Shown here piece after piece: positions 28,608-36,016 of a stretch of DNA of 64,000 bases; within the stretch, counting starts at the first letter, position 1, and each line of letters begins with the position of its first letter. The position numbers and the translations under genes were made by a program. This DNA comes from Streptomyces sp. QL37 (GTDB taxonomy: Bacteria; Actinomycetota; Actinomycetes; Streptomycetales; Streptomycetaceae). The notes below the pieces were generated by a model, which was not told where the DNA came from, did not search any database, and saw only the letters and a list, made by a program, of their open reading frames with translations. The stretch is from positions 4,030,001 through 4,094,000 of the forward strand of contig NZ_PTJS01000001.1 in the NCBI RefSeq assembly GCF_002941025.1. The letters are read 5' to 3'.

Positions 28608-29275
28608 ATCTCACCGATCTGCACCGTCGCCTGCTGGCTGATGTACTCGCCGTGGGCGGTGCCTATCCTCTGGCGCTTACCGGCGGCTACGCAGTTCAGG
28701 CACACGGCCTGGTCGACCGGCTCAGCCAGGACCTCGACGTAGCGACCGAGAACCCCGATCGCATGGAGGACATTGCTGCGGCCGTGCGCGCCGGCCTGGA
28801 ACAACACGGGTGGCAGGTCAGCGCTCTGGAAACGGACCCGCTCTCCGCACGCCTGATCGTCACCGATCCGGTCAGTCACGAAAAGTGCGAGGTCGACATC
28901 CTCAAGGAAGCGCTCTGGCGACCGCCCGTACACACCGATCACGGATTGGTGCTGTCCCTCGAAGATGTCGTCGGAACCAAAGTTCGCGCACTCTTCGACC
29001 GCGGACTCGCCAGGGACCTGATCGACGTACAGGCTGCCGGGAACCGCTGGAGCCATATCGAACTCGAAGAGCTCGGTCGGCGCCACGCCCGCGACTCCTT
29101 CGACCTGAGCGAGCTCCAAGCGCGGTTGATGGGAGCCGACTGGATCGACGACACGGAATTCGCCGCCTACGGACTCGACGAACAAGCGATCACCGGGCTG
29201 CGCCAGTGGGCGCAGGCATGGGCCACCGACATCGGCGAACGGCTCCAAGAGCTGGAGACTCCGCACGAAGACTGA
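28604..29275 (+). CDS. AbiEii/AbiGii-type nucleotidyltransferase
   Basis: 223 residues from GTG 28604. The Pol-beta-like nucleotidyltransferase core is clear: LTGGYAVQAHG, then RLSQDLDVAT (DxD metal ligands), KCEVDIL (third Asp) and VGTKVRALFDRGLARDLIDV. AbiEii proteins are toxins of type IV-like systems and some transfer CMP to tRNA to block phage growth. All catalytic acids are present. The partner gene upstream lacks recognisable AbiEi features, so this is a variant module. Confidence 0.78.
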   Translation: MNLTDLHRRLLADVLAVGGAYPLALTGGYAVQAHGLVDRLSQDLDVATENPDRMEDIAAAVRAGLEQHGWQVSALETDPLSARLIVTDPVSHEKCEVDILKEALWRPPVHTDHGLVLSLEDVVGTKVRALFDRGLARDLIDVQAAGNRWSHIELEELGRRHARDSFDLSELQARLMGADWIDDTEFAAYGLDEQAITGLRQWAQAWATDIGERLQELETPHED

Positions 29276-29796
29276 TGGCCGCATGGAGACCGGATGCGCT
29301 CAGCACGGTGCACGCCAGGCCACTCGGCCCACGCCCGGCCGTGCCCCATCCGTGCCCAGCGGAGCGGACAACAGCGGTCAGGTACAGCCCCCAGGGACCA
29401 TGGCAACCCCAGCTTCCTCGCAGGAAAGTACAGGTCAGAGCCGTTCCGAAGACTCAAGCACCGTTGATTCCCAAGCTCAGAGCGCGAGTTCGATCCGGCC
29501 CGTGCAACGACCTCGAATTCCCCCCGAGCTCAGCAACTCGCAGCAGGCGTGCTCGGTACCCTCGACTGGGATGACCGCCTCGACCCATCCGTCGTCACCG
29601 CCGGCGGTCGCGGTGGAGCCGAAGGCCCTCACCACCGCGAGGGAAACGTTGCCGAGCAAGCGCCGTCATTCCCGGGGAGAAAGGCGGACGGTGGCTGTGC
29701 CGATATAGCAGTGGCCTGGAAGTCATCGAGGTAGGAGACCCAGTACACGCCCAGGTCGAAGTCCTACGGCCGGTCGAACCGCTCGTCACCCAGCAT
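29276..29796. other. Non-coding stretch with repeat block 2 and a tRNA fragment
   Basis: About 520 bp without a supported gene. It contains repeat block 2 (29341-29494), whose end is a 27-base exact copy of tRNA-Gly, and beyond it only shadow frames. Confidence 0.5.
29341..29494 (+). repeat. Island repeat block 2 ending in a tRNA-Gly fragment
   Basis: Same order of motifs as block 1 (GTGCCCCATCCGTGCCCAGC, GAGCGGACAACAGCGGTCAG, CAGGTCAGAGCC, GATTCCCAAGC). The last 27 bases (29468-29494) are identical to tRNA-Gly 24893-24919, from anticodon to T-loop. This is a strong candidate internal att site from an earlier integration event. Confidence 0.8.
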
Positions 29797-29831
29797 GGGG
29801 AGGGGACCGAAGAATCCTTCGGCCCCCTCCC
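29797..29831 (-). terminator. Terminator of the fibronectin-III protein gene
   Basis: GGGGAGGGG..CCGAAG (29797-29812) pairs with CTTCGG..CCCCTCCC (29817-29831) with one mismatch and a 4-base loop, just beyond the stop at 29840. Confidence 0.8.
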
Positions 29832-29839
29832 ACGTCCGG

Positions 29840-32239
29840 TCAGAGCCAGGAGTCCCAGATGCCGTACGCCGTCAATCGGGTCTCGGCCTCGACGCCCGAG
29901 GCGTCGAGCCGTACGACGCGGTAGTAGTACAGGCCGAGCCGGTCCTCGTGCACCGTGGTGTCCATGTAGAACGCGGCGTCACCCATCGTGCCCTCCGCCA
30001 GGGCGACGTAAGCGGCAGTGACGGGGTCCCAGCGCTCCACGCGGTAGTTCGCGAACCGGGAACAGTCCCCGAGTCCGGAGCTCTCGGAGCAGCCGACGTA
30101 CAGCTTCGGGTACTGGCCCTCACGGACCTCGGTCTCCGTCCAGCCCGGCGGCTGGGTGTCGGGCAGGGTGACCGAGACCTCGGCGGGGTGGAGGACGTCG
30201 AGTGGATCGTCGCGGTGATCGTCCGTCGCGGCCACCTTGTAGACGTGGGTGGCGCCGTCCGGCACCGTCGGGCAGAGGATTTCGGTCCTGGTCAGGGAGC
30301 TGCCGGTCCAGCAGTTGTTCTTCCAGACCGTCTCACCGCTGTCCGGGTCGGTGACGCCCTGCCACGCGCGGTAGCCGGTGACGTCCGCGTCGGCGGGCGG
30401 CGTCCAGGTCAGCCGGACGCCGAGCGGGACACGCTCCGCGGTCAGGTTCTGGACCGGGGCGGGACGCTGGGTGTCCGGGGTGGTCTCCGTGGCGGGCGGG
30501 CCGGCCTGCGACGCATGTCCGTAACGGTCGGTCGTCACGACTCGGTACTCGTACGTCGTCTCCGACTTGCCCTGGACGTCCCAGCAGCTGCCGTTGACCT
30601 GTTTGCGGGCGGCCAGAGGAGCATCGTCGTCCGCCCAGGTCCAGTACGTGTCCGGGTCATCCAGCGGCTGGTCCACTGAGCTGTTCGGCTTGCACTGGTC
30701 CACGACGTCGGTCTCGCCGGTCGCGGTGTCGGTCCGGATGATCTTGTACGTGGGAAGGGGCTGCTCGTCGACGGTCCACGGGTCGACGCTGCTCCACTCG
30801 ACCATCACGCCCTCGTCGAAACTGTCGGCAGTGGTCTTGAACGCGGGGATCGCCTCCGGCCGGTCGGCCATCTTCAGAGTGATCTCCACCGGCGCGGCAG
30901 GGTTGCCCCTGGCGTCCAGCGAGCGCACCGCGTACCGGTAGCTGTCGGCGACGGCGGCCGACTGGCGCGGCACCACGTCGGTCCGGGTGGTGGGGCTCCC
31001 GTCGGGAAGAGCGTCGGTGTAGCCGCCGGTCACCGGGTCGTATTGGAGGACCTGGTAGGAGGCGGCCCCGGCGACGGGCGACCACACCAGATGCGGAACG
31101 CCCGACCGGTACTCGGCGCGGAGCCCCGTGACGGCGGCGGGCGGGGTCAGGTCGGGGGTGGTGAACGTCGTGGCGGCCGAGTACGCCGACCAGTTCCCGG
31201 CGGCGTCCCGGGCCCGCCCCCGGTAGGTGACTTTGCTGCCGTCGGCCCGGTAGCCGGTGTCGCAGATGGCGCCCTTGGTGCCGGAGTAGACGGTGCTCCA
31301 GCTCTTCGTGGTGGCGTCGAGCCGCTGCATCTCGTACCGGGCGATGTCGGCGGCATTCTGTGCGGTGGTGACCAGCTCCGGTGCCGCGTAGGGCTGGTCG
31401 GCCGGGCAGGCATCCCATTCGACGAAGGGCGCGGCGGGCGGCGTCCTGTCGACGGTGGTGACGAGCTTGTCGGAGCTGCCGCCGGATACATTGCCCGCCT
31501 TGTCGACGGCCCGCACCTCGTAGTAGTAGGCCGCTCCGGTCCTGGGCAGCGCGCTGTCGGTGTACGACGTGGCGGTGGTCGTCGCGAGCTGCTTGCCGTA
31601 CGGCGCGCCCTTCAGCCGCCGGTAGACCCGGTAATTCGCCAGGTCCATCTCCTTGCTCCTGGTCCAGGTGAGCTTGGCGGCGCCGGTGGCGGAGTTGTAC
31701 GAGACGGCCGTGCCCGTGGGGATGAGGGGCTTGACCTTGTCGTAGGCGGCGGAGGTGCGCGGCGTGTAGGCGAACCTGACGCTCGCGGAACCTGTCCAGT
31801 TGACGAAGTCGAAGCGGATCGTGTGCTTGCCTGCGGGAATCGTCACGTTGACCGTCTTCTTGACGGTGGCGGAAACGTTCTTCCATACGTCGATCTTGCG
31901 GACGCCATCGACATAGACGCGCATTCCGTCCAGGGCGGAGGCCGTGAACGTGAAGGGGCCACCGGAGCCGAAGTCGCGCGTCACCGACCAGCGCACGCCG
32001 AAGTTGTTGGACGGCACGCCGGAGACGGGGGCTCCGCTGCCCCAGTTCTGGTCGATCGTGGAATCGCAGTCCGTCTTCTTCGGCGTGCCCGAGAACGTCG
32101 TGTTCGCGAAGAACTGCCGCTTGAAGACGGGGGAAGTACAGTTCACGGCCGCGGAAGCAGGTACGGCGGTGGCGTAGAGCACTCCGCCTGCCGTGGCCAG
32201 AACCAAGGCGGTGGCGGTCGTGCGTCTGGCTGGGTTCAT
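29840..32239 (-). CDS. Large secreted protein with PA14-like and fibronectin type III domains
   Basis: 799 residues from ATG 32239. Signal peptide 1-31 (TTATALVLATAGGVLYATAVPASA). A PA14/GLEYA-like domain follows at about 35-180, with FTFTASALDGMRVYVDG and GKHTIRFDFVNWTGSASVRF. Then come about five or six fibronectin-III modules marked by VTGLRAEY.., PAPVQNLTAERVPLGVRLTW and repeated YYYEVRAVDKAGN / YEYRVVTTDRYGH. No catalytic domain or LPXTG anchor is seen. Likely an extracellular carbohydrate- or surface-binding protein. It runs opposite to its island neighbours. Confidence 0.85.
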   Translation of the reverse strand: MNPARRTTATALVLATAGGVLYATAVPASAAVNCTSPVFKRQFFANTTFSGTPKKTDCDSTIDQNWGSGAPVSGVPSNNFGVRWSVTRDFGSGGPFTFTASALDGMRVYVDGVRKIDVWKNVSATVKKTVNVTIPAGKHTIRFDFVNWTGSASVRFAYTPRTSAAYDKVKPLIPTGTAVSYNSATGAAKLTWTRSKEMDLANYRVYRRLKGAPYGKQLATTTATSYTDSALPRTGAAYYYEVRAVDKAGNVSGGSSDKLVTTVDRTPPAAPFVEWDACPADQPYAAPELVTTAQNAADIARYEMQRLDATTKSWSTVYSGTKGAICDTGYRADGSKVTYRGRARDAAGNWSAYSAATTFTTPDLTPPAAVTGLRAEYRSGVPHLVWSPVAGAASYQVLQYDPVTGGYTDALPDGSPTTRTDVVPRQSAAVADSYRYAVRSLDARGNPAAPVEITLKMADRPEAIPAFKTTADSFDEGVMVEWSSVDPWTVDEQPLPTYKIIRTDTATGETDVVDQCKPNSSVDQPLDDPDTYWTWADDDAPLAARKQVNGSCWDVQGKSETTYEYRVVTTDRYGHASQAGPPATETTPDTQRPAPVQNLTAERVPLGVRLTWTPPADADVTGYRAWQGVTDPDSGETVWKNNCWTGSSLTRTEILCPTVPDGATHVYKVAATDDHRDDPLDVLHPAEVSVTLPDTQPPGWTETEVREGQYPKLYVGCSESSGLGDCSRFANYRVERWDPVTAAYVALAEGTMGDAAFYMDTTVHEDRLGLYYYRVVRLDASGVEAETRLTAYGIWDSWL

Positions 32240-32374
32240 CAAGTCCTTCAGTCCTGTTCGGCGGCCGATGTCGGTCAGACGTCGCCGAACAAGACAGACA
32301 GGAGGGCCGGTTGGTTGTACGAGCCTCATCCGTGACAGCTCAGACGCTGGGGCACGGTCTTCGTAGTGACTCCC

Positions 32375-32512
32375 GTGCCCCATCCGTGCCCGGCAGAGCG
32401 GACAAGAGCGGTCAGGTGCGGTCCCCAGAGACCGTAGCCACACACACCCCGCCTGACGGGAAGATGCAGGTCAAAGCCCCTTCAACGGCCCAAGGACCTT
32501 CTTGTCTCCTCC
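32375..32512 (+). repeat. Island repeat block 3
   Basis: GTGCCCCATCCGTGCCCGGC, AGAGCGGACAAGAGCGGTCAG and CAGGTCAAAGCCCC in the same order and spacing as blocks 1 and 2. Unlike block 2 it lacks a recognisable tRNA fragment at its end. Confidence 0.65.
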
Positions 32513-32591
32513 GGGCCATATCCGTGCCGGATGCCCTGGCCGTCGGTCCCGGGCGTACGGGCGCCCGGCCGTGACACGGCATCATGCACGC

Positions 32592-32903
32592 ATGATCACC
32601 ATTCACCTGAAGTACGAGATCGACGCCGACAAGCTTGAGGATTTCGAGGAGTACGGTCGCCGCTGGGTCCGGCTCGTCAACCGGTTCGGCGGTACGCACC
32701 ACGGCTACTTCCTGCCGAGCGAGGGCGACAGCGACATTGCCTATGCCTTGTTCTCCTTCCCCAGTCTGGCCGCGTACGAGCAGTACCGCTCGGACAGCAT
32801 GTCCGACCCGGAGTGCCAGCAAGCGTTCGAGCTGGCTCGTGAAACCCGCTGCATCAAGCGCTACGAGCGCCGGTTCCTCAGGCCGCTCGACGGGCTGGCA
32901 TAG
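32592..32903 (+). CDS. NIPSNAP family protein
   Basis: 103 residues from ATG 32592. MITIHLKYEIDADKLEDFEEYGRRW, GGTHHGYFLPSEGDSDIAYALFSF and YRSDSMSDPECQQ give a small ferredoxin-like alpha+beta barrel of the NIPSNAP / dimeric alpha-beta-barrel family. Function unknown in bacteria. A free-standing gene between repeat block 3 and the second antitoxin. Confidence 0.8.
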   Translation: MITIHLKYEIDADKLEDFEEYGRRWVRLVNRFGGTHHGYFLPSEGDSDIAYALFSFPSLAAYEQYRSDSMSDPECQQAFELARETRCIKRYERRFLRPLDGLA

Positions 32904-32976
32904 GTTGGCGGGAGGCATGCGGTGCGATCCCGCCGTCATCTGAGCCTCCCGGCCCGTACTCCAGCATGCTTCGTCC

Positions 32977-33225
32977 ATGGCCTCAATGACTCGTATCACC
33001 GTCACGCTCCCCAGCGATCAGGTGGGGGAACTGCGCAAGGTCACGGACAACGTTTCCGGCTACGTGGCGGATGCAGTGACCCGTCGGATGTGGCACCAGC
33101 TGATGGGCGAAGACCTTCGCCGGCACGAGGAGGAGCGCGGTCACTTCAGCGACGGGGAGCTCGCCGAAGCCCGCGCGAAGATCTTCGGCGCCGACGGCCC
33201 CGCCAAGGATGCGGACGCCACGTGA
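32977..33225 (+). CDS. RHH antitoxin, copy 2
   Basis: 82 residues from ATG 32977, collinear with the antitoxin at 27360-27608 (TRITVTLPSDQVGELRKVTD, then NVSGYVADAVTRR; acidic tail EEERGHFSDGELAEARAKIF). Most differences are conservative, so the two are paralogues. The upstream bases TACTCCAGCATGCTT are also shared. GTGA overlap with the toxin remnant. It may still act as a repressor or as an antidote to related toxins elsewhere. Confidence 0.78.
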   Translation: MASMTRITVTLPSDQVGELRKVTDNVSGYVADAVTRRMWHQLMGEDLRRHEEERGHFSDGELAEARAKIFGADGPAKDADAT

Positions 33226-33509
33226 GCGTGCGCATCGGTACCGTCGCTCTGGACTCGGAAGGGTCTCCGCGTGGATCCGCGCAGGGTCGTGCGTTCCTCG
33301 CGATGCTGCAGGTCCTCCACGACATGGGAGCCGACCTCGTGATCGGGGCGAACGCCATCGTGGAAGTCAGCCAGTCCCGTGCCGAACTCCCCCGCCTGAA
33401 CCGGGGGTCCGTCCCACATCGAGGAATCCGACCCCGATCCTTGGAACCGATGCCGCTGAGACAGAACCCGGACATGTCCCGGATCGTTTCAAGATCGGCT
33501 CGGTCCTAG
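33222..33509 (+). pseudogene. PIN-domain toxin, copy 2, truncated
   Basis: GTG 33222 overlaps the antitoxin stop. Similarity to copy 1 runs from VSVRIGTVALDSEG to VIGANAIVEVSQSRAELPRLN (about 60 residues) and then stops. Within it, SPRGS replaces LSAWI because of a one-base loss and a compensating gain. The C-terminal acidic residues of the PIN fold are absent. The rest of the frame to 33509 is unrelated sequence. Confidence 0.7.
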
Positions 33510-33561
33510 TGTCGTAGGTGCAAGCACGAAGCACCACAACCGACAGTCGCTGGAGATCATG

Positions 33562-34239
33562 ATGCGTTCGCGCCTCGCCGCCCGTTCCACCCGTCTCGTC
33601 CTCGCCGTCGCAGCCGTGACGGCCCTCGCCGCCACCTCCACCGCCTGCAGCCAGGACGACGTGGAGGACGCCAGCAGCTCCTCGGCCCCCTCCGCCGGCA
33701 GTGGCGGGAGCGGCAGCCCCTCGTCCGGCAACAGCCTCTCGGCGAGCGCGTCCGGTTCCGGCGGCTCCGCCGAGTCCGGTGGCTCCGATGACAAGACCAC
33801 CGCCTCCGGCGACGGCGAGAAGAGCGGCTACGGGCAGTCCTGCGGCACCAACGACCTGGAGTTCGCGGTCACCTCGGAGTCCCAGGCCGGCGGCTACTAC
33901 CTCGTCACCGCCAAGGCCAAGTCCGGTATCACCTGCTACCTGGACGTCAACACCCCCAGCGTGTCCTTCGGCTCCGGCGCCGACGGCGTCGCCTCCCCTG
34001 TCGGACAGGGCGGCGCAGACCCCATCAAGCTCACGGGCTCCGCCGTCGCGTACACCGGTATCAGCCCGAAGACCACCAACAGCGACGGCGGCAAGGAATT
34101 CGAGAACGTCATCATCGCCGTCACCAACGACGATCCCGACCCCGCCGAGCTCAAGCTCCCCGACACCGCCACCGTCGACAAGCCCATCGTCACCAACTGG
34201 GCCACCGACCGCGCCGAGGCCGTCCCCGTCATCGTCTGA
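33562..34239 (+). CDS. DUF4232-like lipoprotein
   Basis: 225 residues from ATG 33562 (ATG 33559 also possible). N-terminal signal with a lipobox-like ATSTAC near residue 29. A long Ser/Gly linker (about 38-90) leads to a beta-sandwich domain: CGTNDLEFAVTSESQAGGYYLVTAKAKSGITCYLD, as in actinobacterial DUF4232. The final Tyr/Asn-rich strands are intact. Probably a surface lipoprotein of unknown ligand; last gene of the island. Confidence 0.75.
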   Translation: MRSRLAARSTRLVLAVAAVTALAATSTACSQDDVEDASSSSAPSAGSGGSGSPSSGNSLSASASGSGGSAESGGSDDKTTASGDGEKSGYGQSCGTNDLEFAVTSESQAGGYYLVTAKAKSGITCYLDVNTPSVSFGSGADGVASPVGQGGADPIKLTGSAVAYTGISPKTTNSDGGKEFENVIIAVTNDDPDPAELKLPDTATVDKPIVTNWATDRAEAVPVIV

Positions 34240-34302
34240 ACGAACCTGGACCGGCACCGTAGACATCGCGACCCGCCCCAGGGCCTCCGTCGGCCCAGTC
34301 AT

Positions 34303-34319
34303 CCCCGCGCATCGCGGGG
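34303..34319 (+). terminator. Small hairpin after the lipoprotein gene
   Basis: CCCCGCG-CAT-CGCGGGG, 64 bp after the stop. It resembles a single type I-E CRISPR repeat core but stands alone, so I treat it as a terminator. Confidence 0.45.
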
Positions 34320-34390
34320 AGGGGCGTCTGGTCCATCGCGTGTCCAGCCGGATGCCACCGCGACCTCCCAGAACCGGGGGTTCAAGCCCG

Positions 34391-34423
34391 GAGCGCGAGT
34401 TCGATTCCCGTCCCGCTCCATGA
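34391..34423 (+). other. attR-like site (tRNA-Gly 3' copy)
   Basis: GAGCGCGAGTTCGATT then CCCGTC..CCGCTCCATGA repeats the T-arm and acceptor end of tRNA-Gly with two missing bases and one change. It marks the right edge of the island that begins at the tRNA. Confidence 0.62.
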
Positions 34424-34431
34424 AAAAGCCC

Positions 34432-34454
34432 CAGGCCGGCGGCCGGGGGCTTCT
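34432..34454. terminator. Hairpin at the right edge of the island
   Basis: GCCCC-AGGCCGGCGGCC-GGGGGC followed by TTCTTTG, like the terminator that follows the intact tRNA. Confidence 0.6.
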
Positions 34455-34456
34455 TT

Positions 34457-35002
34457 GTCGTCCGGAACTGTCCCGGCCCCGGGAGGCCAGCTCCGAGACC
34501 GTGGCCGGGAGCCGTCCCCGTGGCCGTCCGTAAGGCGGGAGTCTCCCGCGGTCGTGGTCAGGACCGTACGGCCGGGAATGCGGCCGGCGAGGGCGGCGGA
34601 ACCGGCGCTGCGCGCCGCTGAAGCCCGCCGCCGAGAAGCGCGGCCGCTGCACGCCGCTCACCTGTCGGCCGTAGCGCGTGGAGACGACGTTTCGAGGGCG
34701 CCACGGCAGGAATGCCGGGCCGACGTGCACCGGGGCCGTGACCAGGCAGAGGGCCACGGCGTTTTCAGGGCTCCTGCCCCACCGTCGCCGTGCGGGCCGC
34801 GGCGCCGGTGTCCTCAAGCCGATCGGCCGCGCCGGGAACAGCCGGCAAGGCACGCACGGTTGCAACCGTGAGTGCCGGCGCCGCGCGGGCGGGGAGCACG
34901 GAGGCCACGAGGTCGTCCGCCCCGCCGGGACCCGGCCCCAGGATCGCGGTACGCCCGCCGCGCACTCGGACCCGCACGTAGTTCTGCAGGAGGACTGTTT
35001 CC
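34457..35002. other. Intergenic region, no supported gene
   Basis: About 545 bp of ordinary high-GC sequence. Open frames exist on both strands but none shows coding bias, a start with a ribosome site or a recognisable product. Confidence 0.45.
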
Positions 35003-35836
35003 ATGACTGACCGGCCCTTGACGCTCATGGCGGTACACGCTCACCCCGACGACGAGGCCACCGGAACGGGAGGGGTCCTCGCGCGGTACGCGGCGGAGGG
35101 CATCCGCACGGTTCTTGTGACATGTACCGACGGCGGTTGCGGTGACGGACCGGGAGGCACCAAGCCAGGCGATCCCGGGCACGATCCCGCTGCCGTCGCC
35201 TCCATGCGCCGGCAGGAACTCGAGGCGAGCTGTGAAGTGCTCAAGGTCAGCGACCTGGAGATGCTGGACTACGCCGACTCCGGGATGGTGGGCTGGCCGA
35301 GCAACGACGCCCCCGGATCCTTCTGGCAGACGCCCGTGGAGGAAGGCGCCGCCCGGCTTGCGGAACTCATGCGGCACTACCGACCCGATGTGGTCGTCAC
35401 CTACGACGAGAACGGCTTCTACGGCCACCCCGACCACATCCAGGCCCACCGCATCACGATGGCGGCCCTGGAGATGACCGGGCTGACGCCGAAGGTGTAC
35501 TGGACGACGATGCCCCGCTCGATGATGCAGCGGTTCGGCGAGACCATGCGCGAGTTGAATGAGGACGCGCCGGAGCCGGATCCCGCCGAGGAGGCCGCGA
35601 TGGCCGAGATCGGTCTCCCCGACGACGAGATCAGCACCTGGGTGGACACCACCGCGTTCAGCGGTCAGAAGTTCGACGCACTCGCCGCGCACGCCAGTCA
35701 GGGCGAGAACATCTTCTTCCTCAAGATGGGCAAGGAGAGGTTCGGCGAGCTGATGGGCGTGGAGACCTTCGTACGCGTGAAGGACGCCACCGGCGCGGCC
35801 GTACCCGAGAACGATCTCTTCGCCGGACTGCGCTGA
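35003..35836 (+). CDS. PIG-L / LmbE family deacetylase
   Basis: 277 residues. The zinc site is clear: AVHAHPDDEAT near the N-terminus (His and Asp-Asp-Glu) and GHPDHIQAH near residue 140. Related to MshB (GlcNAc-inositol deacetylase) and Mca (mycothiol S-conjugate amidase), but the loop regions differ from both, so substrate is open. A ribosome site GGAGG lies upstream. Monocistronic just outside the island. Confidence 0.85.
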   Translation: MTDRPLTLMAVHAHPDDEATGTGGVLARYAAEGIRTVLVTCTDGGCGDGPGGTKPGDPGHDPAAVASMRRQELEASCEVLKVSDLEMLDYADSGMVGWPSNDAPGSFWQTPVEEGAARLAELMRHYRPDVVVTYDENGFYGHPDHIQAHRITMAALEMTGLTPKVYWTTMPRSMMQRFGETMRELNEDAPEPDPAEEAAMAEIGLPDDEISTWVDTTAFSGQKFDALAAHASQGENIFFLKMGKERFGELMGVETFVRVKDATGAAVPENDLFAGLR

Positions 35837-36016
35837 GGCGCCCGGCGACCGGGTCCTTACGAAGGGGCCTGACGTCCGGCCGGCCCGGTGCTCCCGCGCG
35901 GTCCACGCCCGGGGCGCCGACGGGACCGCGCCTGGAGGCGCCTCGGCGCGGGGTGGCATAGCGTTTCCCGTGACGGGCCGGGGCCGACAGTGGCGATACG
36001 GGACGGCGGATCAGCG

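Noticed and set aside
34299..34325. A CRISPR type I-E-like repeat (CCCCGCGCATCGCGGGG with ATGA on the complement)
   Set aside because: Only one copy, no spacers and no cas genes nearby; it is better explained as a hairpin after the lipoprotein gene.
34299..35028. Several open frames on both strands between the island and the PIG-L gene
   Set aside because: No coding bias, no ribosome sites, no recognisable products; two start inside tRNA-like or hairpin sequence.
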